Assembly (NCBI RefSeq): GCF_000716785.1
Contig: NZ_JNYY01000013.1
Location: forward strand, 1 to 64,000
Length of the DNA stretch: 64,000 nucleotides
Direction of reading: 5' to 3'
Source of the DNA: Amycolatopsis vancoresmycina
GTDB taxonomy: Bacteria; Actinomycetota; Actinomycetes; Mycobacteriales; Pseudonocardiaceae
The notes under the pieces are model-generated. The model had not been told where the DNA came from and searched no databases. It was given only the letters and a program-made list of their open reading frames with translations. The position numbers were made by a program, and so were the translations under genes. How positions within the stretch are numbered: the stretch's first letter is position 1; each line of letters begins with the position of its first letter. This document shows positions 53,748-61,516 of the stretch, piece after piece.

Positions 53748-54368
53748 TCAGTACAGCTTCCGGTAGCCGTCTTCGAGGAGCTGGTCGAGCAGCGCCGGGT
53801 CGAGGTGCATCTTCTCCGCGGCGATCTCGCCCGCCGACGGCAGTTCCGCCGCGAGCGCCTGGCTCGCCGGGTCCCACAGCCGCGACCGGATCAGCGCGCG
53901 GCCGCAGTGGAAGAAGACCTGCTCGACCTCGACGACGATGGCGAGCATCGGCGCCTTCGCCTCGGTGCGCATCCGGGCGAGCACGTCCGGGTCGTCGGTC
54001 ACGTACGCGCTTCCGTTGACGCGCAGCGTTTCCCGCATGCCGGGGACGAAGAACAGCAGGCCGACGCCGTCGTTCTCGCCGATGTTGCGGAAGGAGTCGG
54101 CGAGCTTGTTGCCGGGCCGGTCGGGCAGGGCCAGGGTGCGCTCGTCGAGGACCTTGACGAAGCCGGGGTAGTCACCGCGGGGCGAGCAGTCGGCGCGGCC
54201 GGCCGCGTCCGCCGTCGCGAGGGTGAGGAAGGGCGAGTGCGCGATGAAGCGGCGGGTGTGGGGGTCGATGCGGTCGCCGACCTTGGCCGCGATCATCGCC
54301 TCGGGCTCGCCGACCCGCGCCCGCACCTCGGCCGCGGAGACGCGGCGCAGCGTGTTTGTGCTGGTCAT
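53748..54368 (-). CDS. PPOX-class FMN-binding flavoprotein (MSMEG_1061-like)
   Basis: 206 aa, ATG 54368, 6 nt after a minus-strand CATAAT box. Pyridoxamine-phosphate-oxidase-like split barrel: FIAHSPFLTLATADAAGRAD, CSPRGDYPGFVKVLDERTLA, LPDRPGNKLADSFRNIGEND, VGLLFFVPGMRETLRVNGSA, then a helical tail. Members bind FMN or F420 and reduce or oxidise small molecules; substrate unknown. It likely forms an operon with the PDR/VanB reductase and is divergent from a TetR regulator. Confidence 0.9.
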   Translation of the reverse strand: MTSTNTLRRVSAAEVRARVGEPEAMIAAKVGDRIDPHTRRFIAHSPFLTLATADAAGRADCSPRGDYPGFVKVLDERTLALPDRPGNKLADSFRNIGENDGVGLLFFVPGMRETLRVNGSAYVTDDPDVLARMRTEAKAPMLAIVVEVEQVFFHCGRALIRSRLWDPASQALAAELPSAGEIAAEKMHLDPALLDQLLEDGYRKLY

Positions 54369-54378
54369 GACACAATTA

Positions 54379-54392
54379 TGAGCAAATACTCA
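54379..54392. promoter_or_regulatory. TetR operator TGAGCAAATACTCA in the divergent promoter
   Basis: An imperfect 14-bp palindrome with TGAG/CTCA ends, in a 56-bp AT-rich gap between the PPOX and TetR genes. It abuts the minus-strand -10-like CATAAT (54380-54375), so a bound repressor would block the PPOX operon promoter. Confidence 0.65.
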
Positions 54393-54424
54393 GATCCTGA
54401 CTACTCGCTTTCCCGGAGGGTTCC

Positions 54425-55042
54425 GTGTCTTCGGACCAGCGCCGCATCCAGCCACGTAAACAGCCGCGGCAGGTCCGCGCCGAGCTGACCCGGCAGCGGA
54501 TCCTGACCGCGGCTGCTCACGTTTTCGCCGACCACGGCTACGCCGCGGGCACCACCAACCGCATCGCCGAGCGCGCCGGGATTTCGATCGGCTCGCTGTA
54601 CCAGTACTTCCCGAACAAGGACGCGATCCTCGCCGAGCTGCTGACCCGGCACCTCGACGACGGCACGGCCGCGGCGGCGAAGGTCCTGACCGGCCCGCTG
54701 CCCGAGTCGATCGAAGAGATCTTCCGCGTCTTCGTCCGGCTCGCCGTCGAAGCCCACCTCGACGACCCCCACCTGCTGCGCATGCTGCTGGAGCAGGCCC
54801 CGCGGTCGAACGAGCTGCTGGAGCGGATCGGCCGGGTGAAGCGGGACATGGTCGGCCACACCCGCGACCTGCTGGAGGGCCACCCGGAGGTCCGCGTCGC
54901 CGACACCGCCACCGCGGCCCGCCTGGTCATCGCCACCGTCGAGCTCGGCGTGCACGACCTGCTGGCCGAGCCCGACCCGATCGACGCCCGGCGGCTGGAG
55001 GACGAGATGGTCGCGATGCTGACCCGGTACGTCAAGGGGTGA
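54425..55042 (+). CDS. TetR/AcrR family transcriptional regulator
   Basis: 205 aa, GTG 54425 after CGGAGGG. HTH in RQRILTAAAHVFADHGYAAG followed by TTNRIAERAGISIGSLYQYF (the classical TetR pattern). The C-terminal helical domain has EQAPRSNELLERIGRVKRDM. Divergent from the PPOX/PDR-reductase operon. Ligand unknown. Confidence 0.95.
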   Translation: MSSDQRRIQPRKQPRQVRAELTRQRILTAAAHVFADHGYAAGTTNRIAERAGISIGSLYQYFPNKDAILAELLTRHLDDGTAAAAKVLTGPLPESIEEIFRVFVRLAVEAHLDDPHLLRMLLEQAPRSNELLERIGRVKRDMVGHTRDLLEGHPEVRVADTATAARLVIATVELGVHDLLAEPDPIDARRLEDEMVAMLTRYVKG

Positions 55043-55051
55043 ACCGGCGAC

Positions 55052-55795
55052 TCAGCCGAGCCGCTTCATGATCGCTTCGGCCTCGGCCGGGCTGAGGGCG
55101 AGCTCGTCGTCGTAGCTGCGGCCGCGCCAGATCCTGTCCAGCTTGCCGGTCGGTTCCCACCGGCCCCGCCCGGCGTAGCGCTCCCCGAACCAGGGATCGC
55201 CCGCCCGGGTCATGACGAGGACGCTCGTGGCGCCGACGTCGAACGTCTCCTGCAGCGTTTCGTAGATCCCGAAGTACCAGCGTTCGCCGCCCCATTCGTG
55301 ACGCTGCTTGAGCTGGCGGACCCGCCGCGCCAGGTGGTAGGCCTCGACGAGTTCCTGACCCGGGGTGATCTCCCGGACGGTCAGGTGCGGGTGGCCGGCC
55401 AGCTCTTCGCGGAGGACGGCCGTCCGCCACTCGAGGTCGCGCCCGAAGATCCGCTCGGTTCCGCCGTCGAGGTGGACCACCGCGCTCGGGGTGTCCTGCC
55501 CGTCGTCGACGAGGAAGCAGCGCGAACGGGGCAGCCGCGCGGTGACCCGCTCGGCCTCGTCCTCGCCGAGCGGCAGGTACCGGTCGAGGGATTCCGCACC
55601 CCGTTCGAGGTCGCGCAGCCGGTTCGACGGAGCCCACCACCCGTCGCGGACGTACACCTCTTCGACGTCGTGGTGGCGCCGGACCACGGTGAACACCTGC
55701 TCGACGCCGCCACCGGGAAGGGACCCGCTCAGGAAGCCGGCGTATTCGGGCTCCGCGGCCGGTACCGGCGAGCCGTCGCGGGCGGAACTGGTCAT
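55052..55795 (-). CDS. Uncharacterised protein
   Basis: 247 aa, ATG 55795; the frame continues upstream only as antisense of the response regulator and kinase genes. No signal peptide or TM helix. Acidic and Arg-rich, with several Trp and Tyr (VRDGWWAPSNRLRDLERGAE; WRTAVLREELAGHPHLTVRE; EWGGERWYFGIYETLQETFD; WEPTGKLDRIWRGRSYDDEL). It is not recognised as a known family. It ends 9 bp from the convergent TetR gene and starts 11 bp after the response regulator stop, so it may be co-transcribed with that regulator. Confidence 0.7.
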   Translation of the reverse strand: MTSSARDGSPVPAAEPEYAGFLSGSLPGGGVEQVFTVVRRHHDVEEVYVRDGWWAPSNRLRDLERGAESLDRYLPLGEDEAERVTARLPRSRCFLVDDGQDTPSAVVHLDGGTERIFGRDLEWRTAVLREELAGHPHLTVREITPGQELVEAYHLARRVRQLKQRHEWGGERWYFGIYETLQETFDVGATSVLVMTRAGDPWFGERYAGRGRWEPTGKLDRIWRGRSYDDELALSPAEAEAIMKRLG

Positions 55796-55806
55796 GTCGA
55801 ATCCCC

Positions 55807-56385
55807 TCAGCGGTCCCTGGCCACGAGCGCCGCCTGGGTGCGGCTGGTGACCCCGAGTTTGGCCAGCACGTTGCCGACGTGCACCTTCACCGTCCGCTCG
55901 GCCAGCCTCAGCCGGGCCGCGATGTCGCGATTGGACAGTCCCTCGCCCAGCAGCTCGAGCACGTCCCGCTCGCGCGGGGTCAGCGTCCCGCCGCCGCTCA
56001 GCGCGGTCGCCGCCGCCGGGCTCAGTGCCGTCACGCCCTGGTGGGCGGCGCGGACGGCGGCCGCCAGCTCGTCGCCGGAGGCGTCCTTCAGGACGAACCC
56101 GGCCGCGCCGGCGGTGAGCGCCTCGCGGATCTCCCGTGGCCGGCCGACCGTGGTCAGGATCAGCACCCGCGGCGCCCCGGGCCCCAGCCGGCGCAGGACT
56201 TCGAGGCCGTCCATGCCGGGCAGGTAGAGGTCGAGCAGCACGACGTCGGCCGTGACCGCCGAAGCCAGCAGCTCCGGTCCGCTCGCGTACTGCGCGACGA
56301 CGTAGAGGTCCGGCTGCGCGCCCAAGATCAGCGCGATGCCCTCGCGCACCAGCGCGTGGTCGTCGACAACCTGAACCCGGATCAC
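55807..56385 (-). CDS. NarL/LuxR-type response regulator
   Basis: 192 aa, GTG 56385. Receiver domain with acidic pair Asp8-Asp9, phospho-acceptor Asp52 (LLDLYLPGMDG) and Lys in FVLKDAS. C-terminal LuxR HTH (TLTPRERDVLELLGEGLSNR, DIAARLRLAERTVKVHVGNV). The cognate kinase is divergent, 22 bp away, with mutually overlapping leaderless promoters. Confidence 0.96.
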   Translation of the reverse strand: MIRVQVVDDHALVREGIALILGAQPDLYVVAQYASGPELLASAVTADVVLLDLYLPGMDGLEVLRRLGPGAPRVLILTTVGRPREIREALTAGAAGFVLKDASGDELAAAVRAAHQGVTALSPAAATALSGGGTLTPRERDVLELLGEGLSNRDIAARLRLAERTVKVHVGNVLAKLGVTSRTQAALVARDR

Positions 56386-56391
56386 GTTCGC

Positions 56392-56401
56392 ACTCTACTG
56401 T
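56392..56401. promoter_or_regulatory. Overlapping divergent -10 boxes of the two-component pair
   Basis: TAGAGT on the minus strand (56397-56392) lies 6 nt before the response-regulator GTG. TACTGT on the plus strand (56396-56401) lies 6 nt before the kinase ATG. The boxes share two base pairs (56396-56397), so both promoters cannot be open at once. Confidence 0.6.
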
Positions 56402-56407
56402 CGGCCC

Positions 56408-57397
56408 ATGCGTCAGTCTCTCGTCACGACGTCGGCGGTGGCCGCGGTGTTCTTCGCCAGTGGGGCGTGGACGCCGCACCAGGGCTGGTTCGCGGCCGGG
56501 CTCAGCGCGGTGCAGCTCGTCCCGCTGCTGTGGTCCCGCCGCTTCCCGGCCGCCGTGCTGGCCCTGGTGACCCTCGCGACGGCCGGGCACCTGCTGCTCG
56601 ACCACCCGCGCAACGCGATGTACGTGCCGGTGCTGATCGCGCTGTACAGCACGCCGCAGCGGGGGCTCGCGGCGTCCGCGGCGCTGGCCGTCGGCGCGGC
56701 CGTGTTCCCGGCGAAGGGCCCGCTCGACGGCACGGTCCTCGCCGTCACGATCTGCGCGGTCGCGTGGCTGCTCGGCGCCGAACGCCGCCGCGCGCTGGCC
56801 GACCGGGCCGAGCGCGCGGCCCGGCGGCTGCACGACACGCTCGCCCAGACCACGGCCGTCATGCTCGTGCAGGCCGAGACGCTCCGCGCGGTCGGCGACC
56901 TGACCGAGGCCGACCGCGAACGCCTCGACACGCTGCTGGCGGCCGGGCGCGGTGCGCTGACGCTCGTCCGCCGCACGCTGGACGACCTGCACGAGGACGC
57001 CGAACGGGCGCCGGACCTCGCCGAGGTGCTGGCCCGGCTCCGCACCGCGGGCCTGGTCCTGGACCGCGACCCCGTGCTGCCCGAGTTGCCGCGCCCGGTC
57101 CGTGAGCTCGCGGAGCGGTTCGTCGCCGAGGTCGCGGTGAACGCGTTGCGGCACAACGGACCTGGCGTCCGCCTCCGGCTCGACGTCGACGCCGGTGCGC
57201 GGCTGACGATCACGGCGCGCAACACGCTCAAGGCACCGCCGTCTCCGGGATCCGGCTACGGGCTGGCGGGGCTCGCGGAGCAGGCCGCGGCGGCCGGGGG
57301 AACGGTGTCGTTCGGGCCGCGGGACGGCCAGTGGGTCGTCAGTGCCGGGCTGCCAGCAGCTGCGACACGGTCACGAACCGGAAGCCGCGCTGCTTGA
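56408..57397 (+). CDS. Sensor histidine kinase (HisKA_3 / NarL partner type)
   Basis: 329 aa, ATG 56408. About four N-terminal membrane helices (1-~125) with no large extracellular sensor. HisKA_3 dimerisation helix with His142 in RRLHDTLAQTTAVMLVQ. HATPase region with EVAVNALRHNGPG (N box) and GSGYGLAGLAEQAAAAGGTV (G box). Likely autophosphorylates and passes phosphate to Asp52 of the divergent regulator. Its last 59 bp overlap the convergent deacetylase gene; the final ~17 residues (SRTGSRAA end) look non-conserved. Confidence 0.93.
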   Translation: MRQSLVTTSAVAAVFFASGAWTPHQGWFAAGLSAVQLVPLLWSRRFPAAVLALVTLATAGHLLLDHPRNAMYVPVLIALYSTPQRGLAASAALAVGAAVFPAKGPLDGTVLAVTICAVAWLLGAERRRALADRAERAARRLHDTLAQTTAVMLVQAETLRAVGDLTEADRERLDTLLAAGRGALTLVRRTLDDLHEDAERAPDLAEVLARLRTAGLVLDRDPVLPELPRPVRELAERFVAEVAVNALRHNGPGVRLRLDVDAGARLTITARNTLKAPPSPGSGYGLAGLAEQAAAAGGTVSFGPRDGQWVVSAGLPAAATRSRTGSRAA

Positions 57398-58079
57398 GCC
57401 GGTCGAGGATCGGCCCGATCGCCCGGCGCGTCTGCTCGCGGCCGGCGTACATGGCGTGCAGCAGCACGATCGAGCCCGGCCGGACCTGGTCGACGACGGC
57501 CCGTTCGACGGTGGCCGCGTCCGGGGTGCCGTCGGAATCCGGCGCGACGTCCCAGGTGATCGTCGTGCGGTGGTGCTCGGCCAGGTAGTGCGGGAGGGCG
57601 AGCAGCTTCTTGCCGTACGGCGGCCGGAAGAGGATCTCGCCGGCGTAACCGGTCGTGCGGATCAGCGCGTCGGTGGCTTCGACCTCGTCGGCGACCCAGG
57701 CCGGCGTCACCCCGATCATGCGGTCGTGGCTGAAGCTGTGGTTGCCGATCTCGTGCCCGGCGGCGGCGATGTCCCCGGCGAGCCCGGGGTGCGCGGCGAT
57801 GTCGCGGCCGATGAGGAAGAAGGTCGCGGGCACCTGACGGCTTTTCAGCGTGTCGAGGATCGTGTGGGTACCGGCGGGGTCGGGCCCGTCGTCGAAGGTG
57901 AGGGCGACGACCTGCTCGGTGGTGTCGACGCGGTTCACGAGCGTGCCGAAGAACTGGAAGGTGGGCGAGTCCGCCACCTGGAGGAGCGGGTAGGCGGCGG
58001 CGAGGACGACGACGAGCGCGCTCGCCACCCCGATCGTCCACTTCCGGGCGCGGCGGGATGTCAAGATCATGGCGGCCAC
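57339..58079 (-). CDS. Polysaccharide deacetylase (NodB homology), membrane-anchored
   Basis: 246 aa from GTG 58079, or 243 aa from ATG 58070; neither has a strong ribosome site. N-terminal TM anchor (WTIGVASALVVVLAAAYPLL). CE4 motifs: TFDDGPD (Asp63-Asp64), HSFSH (metal His114 and His118), RPPYGKK, and HAM near the end (VLLHAMYAG). Removes N-acetyl groups from peptidoglycan or chitin-like glycans at the cell surface. Its 3' end overlaps the kinase gene. Confidence 0.93.
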   Translation of the reverse strand: MAAMILTSRRARKWTIGVASALVVVLAAAYPLLQVADSPTFQFFGTLVNRVDTTEQVVALTFDDGPDPAGTHTILDTLKSRQVPATFFLIGRDIAAHPGLAGDIAAAGHEIGNHSFSHDRMIGVTPAWVADEVEATDALIRTTGYAGEILFRPPYGKKLLALPHYLAEHHRTTITWDVAPDSDGTPDAATVERAVVDQVRPGSIVLLHAMYAGREQTRRAIGPILDRLKQRGFRFVTVSQLLAARH

Positions 58080-58102
58080 CCTGGCGAGGACCCGGGACCG
58101 GC

Positions 58103-58138
58103 GGAAGCCGCGAAGGTACTAGTACCTCCGCGGCTTCC
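58103..58138 (-). terminator. 36-bp palindrome after the uronate dehydrogenase gene
   Basis: 58103-58120 (GGAAGCCGCGAAGGTACT) and 58121-58138 are reverse complements with a single A/C mismatch and no loop. It lies 9 bp after the uronate dehydrogenase stop and just upstream of the deacetylase start on the same strand, so it should terminate the iclR-udh transcript. Confidence 0.8.
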
Positions 58139-58147
58139 CCGAGCCCG

Positions 58148-58954
58148 TCAGAGCGGGTTGAACGCGCCCAGGGGAGCGGTGCAGAACGGGCCGCCGACGT
58201 ACTCGGCCGCCGCCCCCGTGGGTGCGGGCTTCGAGGCCAGCTGGTCGGCGTACACCTCCGCGTCGTCCAGTGACTTGTAGCCCAGCGCCTCCGCCTCCTC
58301 CAGGGAGTAGATCCGGCGCGTGTTGTCCGAGACGCCCCAGATCAGCCGGTACCCCGGCGAAGGCGCCGAGAGGCACGCCTCGAACAGCCGGGCGCCGTCG
58401 TCGGGGGAGAGCCACGTCGTCAGGCCGCGGGGGCCCAGCGGCAACGGCGTCTCGAAGCACGAGCCGATGCGGATCACGATGACGTCCATGCCGAAGCGGG
58501 AGTGGTACAGGCTGCCCAGCGCCTCGATCGCCGCCTTGGAGACGCCGTAGTAGGTGTCCGGTCGCGGGGACGAGTCGGCCGGCAGGTCGGAATCGACCCG
58601 GCGGAAGCCCACCGCGTGGTTGCTCGACGCCAGGACCACCCGCCGGATCCCCGCCGCCTGCGCCGCCGCCAGTACCGTCTGCGTCCCGTTGATGTTGACG
58701 TCGAGGGTCGCCTCCCACGAGTTCTCGCGGCTGTGCCCGCCCAGGTGGATCAGCGCGTCGACGCCTTCGCACGCCGCCGCCATCGCCGCCGGATCGGTCA
58801 CCGACGCCGTCACGATCTCTTCGGAGGCGTCCGATGCCGTCTGCGGGGCGACGTCGAACAGGCGCAGCACCCGGCCTTCGCGCTTCAGGCGGGGGCGCAT
58901 CAGGGTGCCGACGACACCCGCCGACCCGGTGATGAGCACACGCTGGTCCGTCAT
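58148..58954 (-). CDS. udh: Uronate dehydrogenase-like NAD-dependent SDR/epimerase-family protein
   Basis: 268 aa, ATG 58954. Extended SDR: GxxGxxG in LITGSAGVVGTLM, SSNHAVGF active-site strand, and Tyr136/Lys140 in YYGVSK. The segments ALIHLGGHS, RIGSCFETP and WGVSDNTRRIYS are characteristic of uronate dehydrogenase, which oxidises D-galacturonate or D-glucuronate to aldarolactone. Linked glucarate dehydratase and KDG dehydratase genes support this. Probably second gene of an iclR-udh operon. Confidence 0.88.
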   Translation of the reverse strand: MTDQRVLITGSAGVVGTLMRPRLKREGRVLRLFDVAPQTASDASEEIVTASVTDPAAMAAACEGVDALIHLGGHSRENSWEATLDVNINGTQTVLAAAQAAGIRRVVLASSNHAVGFRRVDSDLPADSSPRPDTYYGVSKAAIEALGSLYHSRFGMDVIVIRIGSCFETPLPLGPRGLTTWLSPDDGARLFEACLSAPSPGYRLIWGVSDNTRRIYSLEEAEALGYKSLDDAEVYADQLASKPAPTGAAAEYVGGPFCTAPLGAFNPL

Positions 58955-58994
58955 GGAGTTCCTCTCCTAACAGGGAATGGCGGCGGACTGGGTG

Positions 58995-59807
58995 TTAGCG
59001 GATGCCGGCCCGGCGCAGCTGCTGCCCGAGCTCGGCGGTGGTTTCGGCGAGCAGTTCGCCGACGCGGCGGGCGTCGTCGTCGCTCACCTGGGCGATCGGC
59101 ATCGAGCAGCTGATCGCGTCGGTGCCCGGGATGCGGTACGGGATCACCGCGGCGACGCACCGGACGCCGAGCGTGCCTTCCTCGATCTCCGCGGCGTACC
59201 CGCGCTCGCGCGTCGCGGCGCACTCGGCGTGCAGGCCATCGAGCGTGGTGATGGTGTTCGGCGTCAGGGCGGTCAGCGACGCCGGCATCAGCGCCTCGAT
59301 CTCGTCGTGCGTCAGCTCGGCCAGCAGGGCCTTGCCCAGCGCCGTCGCGTGCGCGGGCAGCGTGCGCCCGACGCGGGAGACGAGGTGGGTCGAACGCTGC
59401 GACTCCCGCGTCTCCAGGTAGACGACCTCGGTGCCGTTGCGGCGCGCGAAGTGCGCGGTGAAGCCGGTCTTCTCCCGGATCCGCTCGAGGGCTTCGGTGG
59501 CGAACGGGACGACGGCGTCGCGGTCCAGGTACGCCGTGCCGCAGATCAGCGCGCGGACGCCGAGGCGGTAGCGGGCGGTGTTGGTGTCCGCCTCCAGCCA
59601 GCCCGCCTCCAGCAGTGTCCGCAGCAGGCCGTGCAGCGACGAGCGGGGGAAGCCGGTGCGCGCGTGCAGGTCGGACAGCGAGAGCCAGACGTCGTTCGCC
59701 GCGAAGGTCTCGATGAGGTCGACAGCGCGCCGCGCGGACTTGACGCCCGAGGACTCGGCGGGGGCCGCCCCGTCGGCCACTGCCGGGTTGTCCACCTTCT
59801 GCGGCAT
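58995..59807 (-). CDS. IclR family transcriptional regulator of the aldarate locus
   Basis: 270 aa from ATG 59807, behind GGAGG; longer in-frame starts lie in the operator region. N-terminal winged helix (ARRAVDLIETFAANDVWLSL, HARTGFPRSSLHGLLRTLLE), C-terminal GAF-like effector domain (TGFTAHFARRNGTEVVYLET, LPAHATALGKALLAELTHDE). Divergent from the transporter operon; inverted GTTC/GAAC repeats in the gap are the likely binding sites. Effector probably an aldarate or a pathway intermediate. Confidence 0.95.
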   Translation of the reverse strand: MPQKVDNPAVADGAAPAESSGVKSARRAVDLIETFAANDVWLSLSDLHARTGFPRSSLHGLLRTLLEAGWLEADTNTARYRLGVRALICGTAYLDRDAVVPFATEALERIREKTGFTAHFARRNGTEVVYLETRESQRSTHLVSRVGRTLPAHATALGKALLAELTHDEIEALMPASLTALTPNTITTLDGLHAECAATRERGYAAEIEEGTLGVRCVAAVIPYRIPGTDAISCSMPIAQVSDDDARRVGELLAETTAELGQQLRRAGIR

Positions 59808-59860
59808 TTGTGTGCCTCCGTCCGGCCGTTGACTTGTGACTCCGGCCATATTAGCGTCCC

Positions 59861-59920
59861 GAACAACGTTCTTATGGATGAACATAATCACTATAACAGA
59901 CTCCGTTCATAGATGTGAAC
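59861..59920. promoter_or_regulatory. IclR operators in the aldarate divergent promoter
   Basis: Two 16-bp inverted repeats with GTTC-N8-GAAC ends lie at 59868-59883 (GTTCTTATGGATGAAC) and 59905-59920 (GTTCATAGATGTGAAC), 37 bp apart centre to centre. A shorter GAACAACGTTC (59861-59871) overlaps the first. The region is AT-rich relative to its surroundings. Confidence 0.7.
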
Positions 59921-59960
59921 AGTGGCACCACATCGACGTGGACGCGGAAAGGAGCCTGCG

Positions 59961-61466
59961 GTGCACGCACTCGACTGGACGATGGTCTGCGCGTACTTCG
60001 CGCTGATGATCGTGATCGGCTGGTGGTCGCACAAACGGGTCAGCGACGTGAAGGACTTCTTCACGGCCGGCGGCCGGATGCCGTGGTGGCTGGCCGGCAT
60101 CTCGCACCACATGTCCGGGTACAGCGCCGTGCTCTTCGTCGCGTACGCGGGCGTCGCGTACACCAGCGGCGTCACCGTGTACTTCTGGGGCTTCGCCAGC
60201 ATCGGCATCGGCGTGGGCATCGGCAGCTGGCTGTTCGCCGCGCGCTGGAACCGGTTGCGCTCCAAGCTCGGCGTCGCCTCCCCGCTGGAGTACCTGGCCA
60301 AGCGGTACAACGTGCCGACGCAGCAGGCGCTCGCCTGGAGCGGCAGCCTGCTGAAGATCTTCGACATCGCGGCCAAGTGGTTCGCCGTCGCGACCCTGCT
60401 GCACGTCTTCGCCGGGCTGGACTACAACCTCGGCATCCTCATCACCGGCGCGGTCACCCTGGTCTACTGCACCATCGGCGGCCTGTGGGCCGACGCGCTC
60501 ACCGACTTCGGCCAGTTCGTCATCCAGGCCATCGCGGCGATCGTGATGATCGTCGTGGTGCTCGGCAAGCTGGGCGGGATCTCCGCGCTCTGGACGATGT
60601 GGGACAAGCTGCCCGAAGGGCACGTGAACCCGGTGACGTCCAAGTACACCACCATCTTCCTGCTCGTCTACGTGCTGGTGAAGACGCTGGAGTACAACGG
60701 AGGCATGTGGAACCTGGCGCAGCGGTACATGGCCGCGCCGAACACCCACGAGGCCCGGCGCGGCGCGCGGCTGTCCTCGGCGCTGTACCTGTTGTGGCCG
60801 CTGGTGCTGATGTTCCCGATGTTCGCGGCGCCGCTGCTCATCCCGGGCATCAAGGACCCGACGCAGTCCTACGCGATCATGACGACGACGTTCCTGCCGC
60901 CGGGCCTGATCGGCCTGGTGCTGGCCGGCATCTTCTCGCACACGATGGCGATGGTTTCCTCCGACGCCAACGCGATCTCCGCGGTGATCACCCGCGACAT
61001 GATCCCGGCGATGGTCCGCCGCACCCGGCAGTGGACCGACGTCCAGGGCCTCAAGGCGGCGCGGATCACCACGGTGATCTTCGTCGCGCTGACCATGCTG
61101 GTGGCCACCCAGGCGCAGAACCTCGGCGGCGTGCTGCAGATCGTCGTCAACTGGGTCGCCGCGCTGATGGGCCCGATCTCGATCCCGCTGCTGCTGGGCA
61201 TGCTGCCGTGGTTCCGCAAGTGCGGCCCGCGCGCGGCGCTCATCTCCTGGGCGGGCGGCCTGGTCGACTACGCCCTGGTGTACTACGTGTTCAAGGCGAA
61301 CCAGACCGTGCTCGTCGCGACGCCGATCCTGGTGTCGCTCGCGCTCTACGTCGGCCTCGGGCTGCTCGCACCCGAGCGCAGCGCGGCCGCCGACGAGATC
61401 GTCGACACCGTGAACGCCGACGACGACGTCGACCGCACGCAGGAAGGCACGACCGTGCCCGCCTGA
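59961..61466 (+). CDS. Sodium:solute symporter (SSS family), probable uronate/aldarate importer
   Basis: 501 aa from GTG 59961, behind AAAGGAG. About 13 membrane helices in the LeuT-like SSS layout: ALDWTMVCAYFALMIVIGWW, DFFTAGGRMPWWLAGISHHM and YSAVLFVAYAGVAYTSGVTV. SSS carriers import sugars, uronates and amino acids with Na+. First gene of a run with the two dehydratases, so a sugar acid is the expected substrate. Confidence 0.92.
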   Translation: MHALDWTMVCAYFALMIVIGWWSHKRVSDVKDFFTAGGRMPWWLAGISHHMSGYSAVLFVAYAGVAYTSGVTVYFWGFASIGIGVGIGSWLFAARWNRLRSKLGVASPLEYLAKRYNVPTQQALAWSGSLLKIFDIAAKWFAVATLLHVFAGLDYNLGILITGAVTLVYCTIGGLWADALTDFGQFVIQAIAAIVMIVVVLGKLGGISALWTMWDKLPEGHVNPVTSKYTTIFLLVYVLVKTLEYNGGMWNLAQRYMAAPNTHEARRGARLSSALYLLWPLVLMFPMFAAPLLIPGIKDPTQSYAIMTTTFLPPGLIGLVLAGIFSHTMAMVSSDANAISAVITRDMIPAMVRRTRQWTDVQGLKAARITTVIFVALTMLVATQAQNLGGVLQIVVNWVAALMGPISIPLLLGMLPWFRKCGPRAALISWAGGLVDYALVYYVFKANQTVLVATPILVSLALYVGLGLLAPERSAAADEIVDTVNADDDVDRTQEGTTVPA

Positions 61467-61516
61467 CACCGGCCACACCCGGCCGCAACCGAAGAAGGAC
61501 GAGAGAGCGGAAACTG

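Noticed and set aside
55052..57154. 700-codon minus-strand frame ending in the uncharacterised protein
   Set aside because: Upstream of 55795 it reads out of frame through the response regulator and antisense to the kinase; the low-complexity Arg/Gln/Gly sequence is not a domain.
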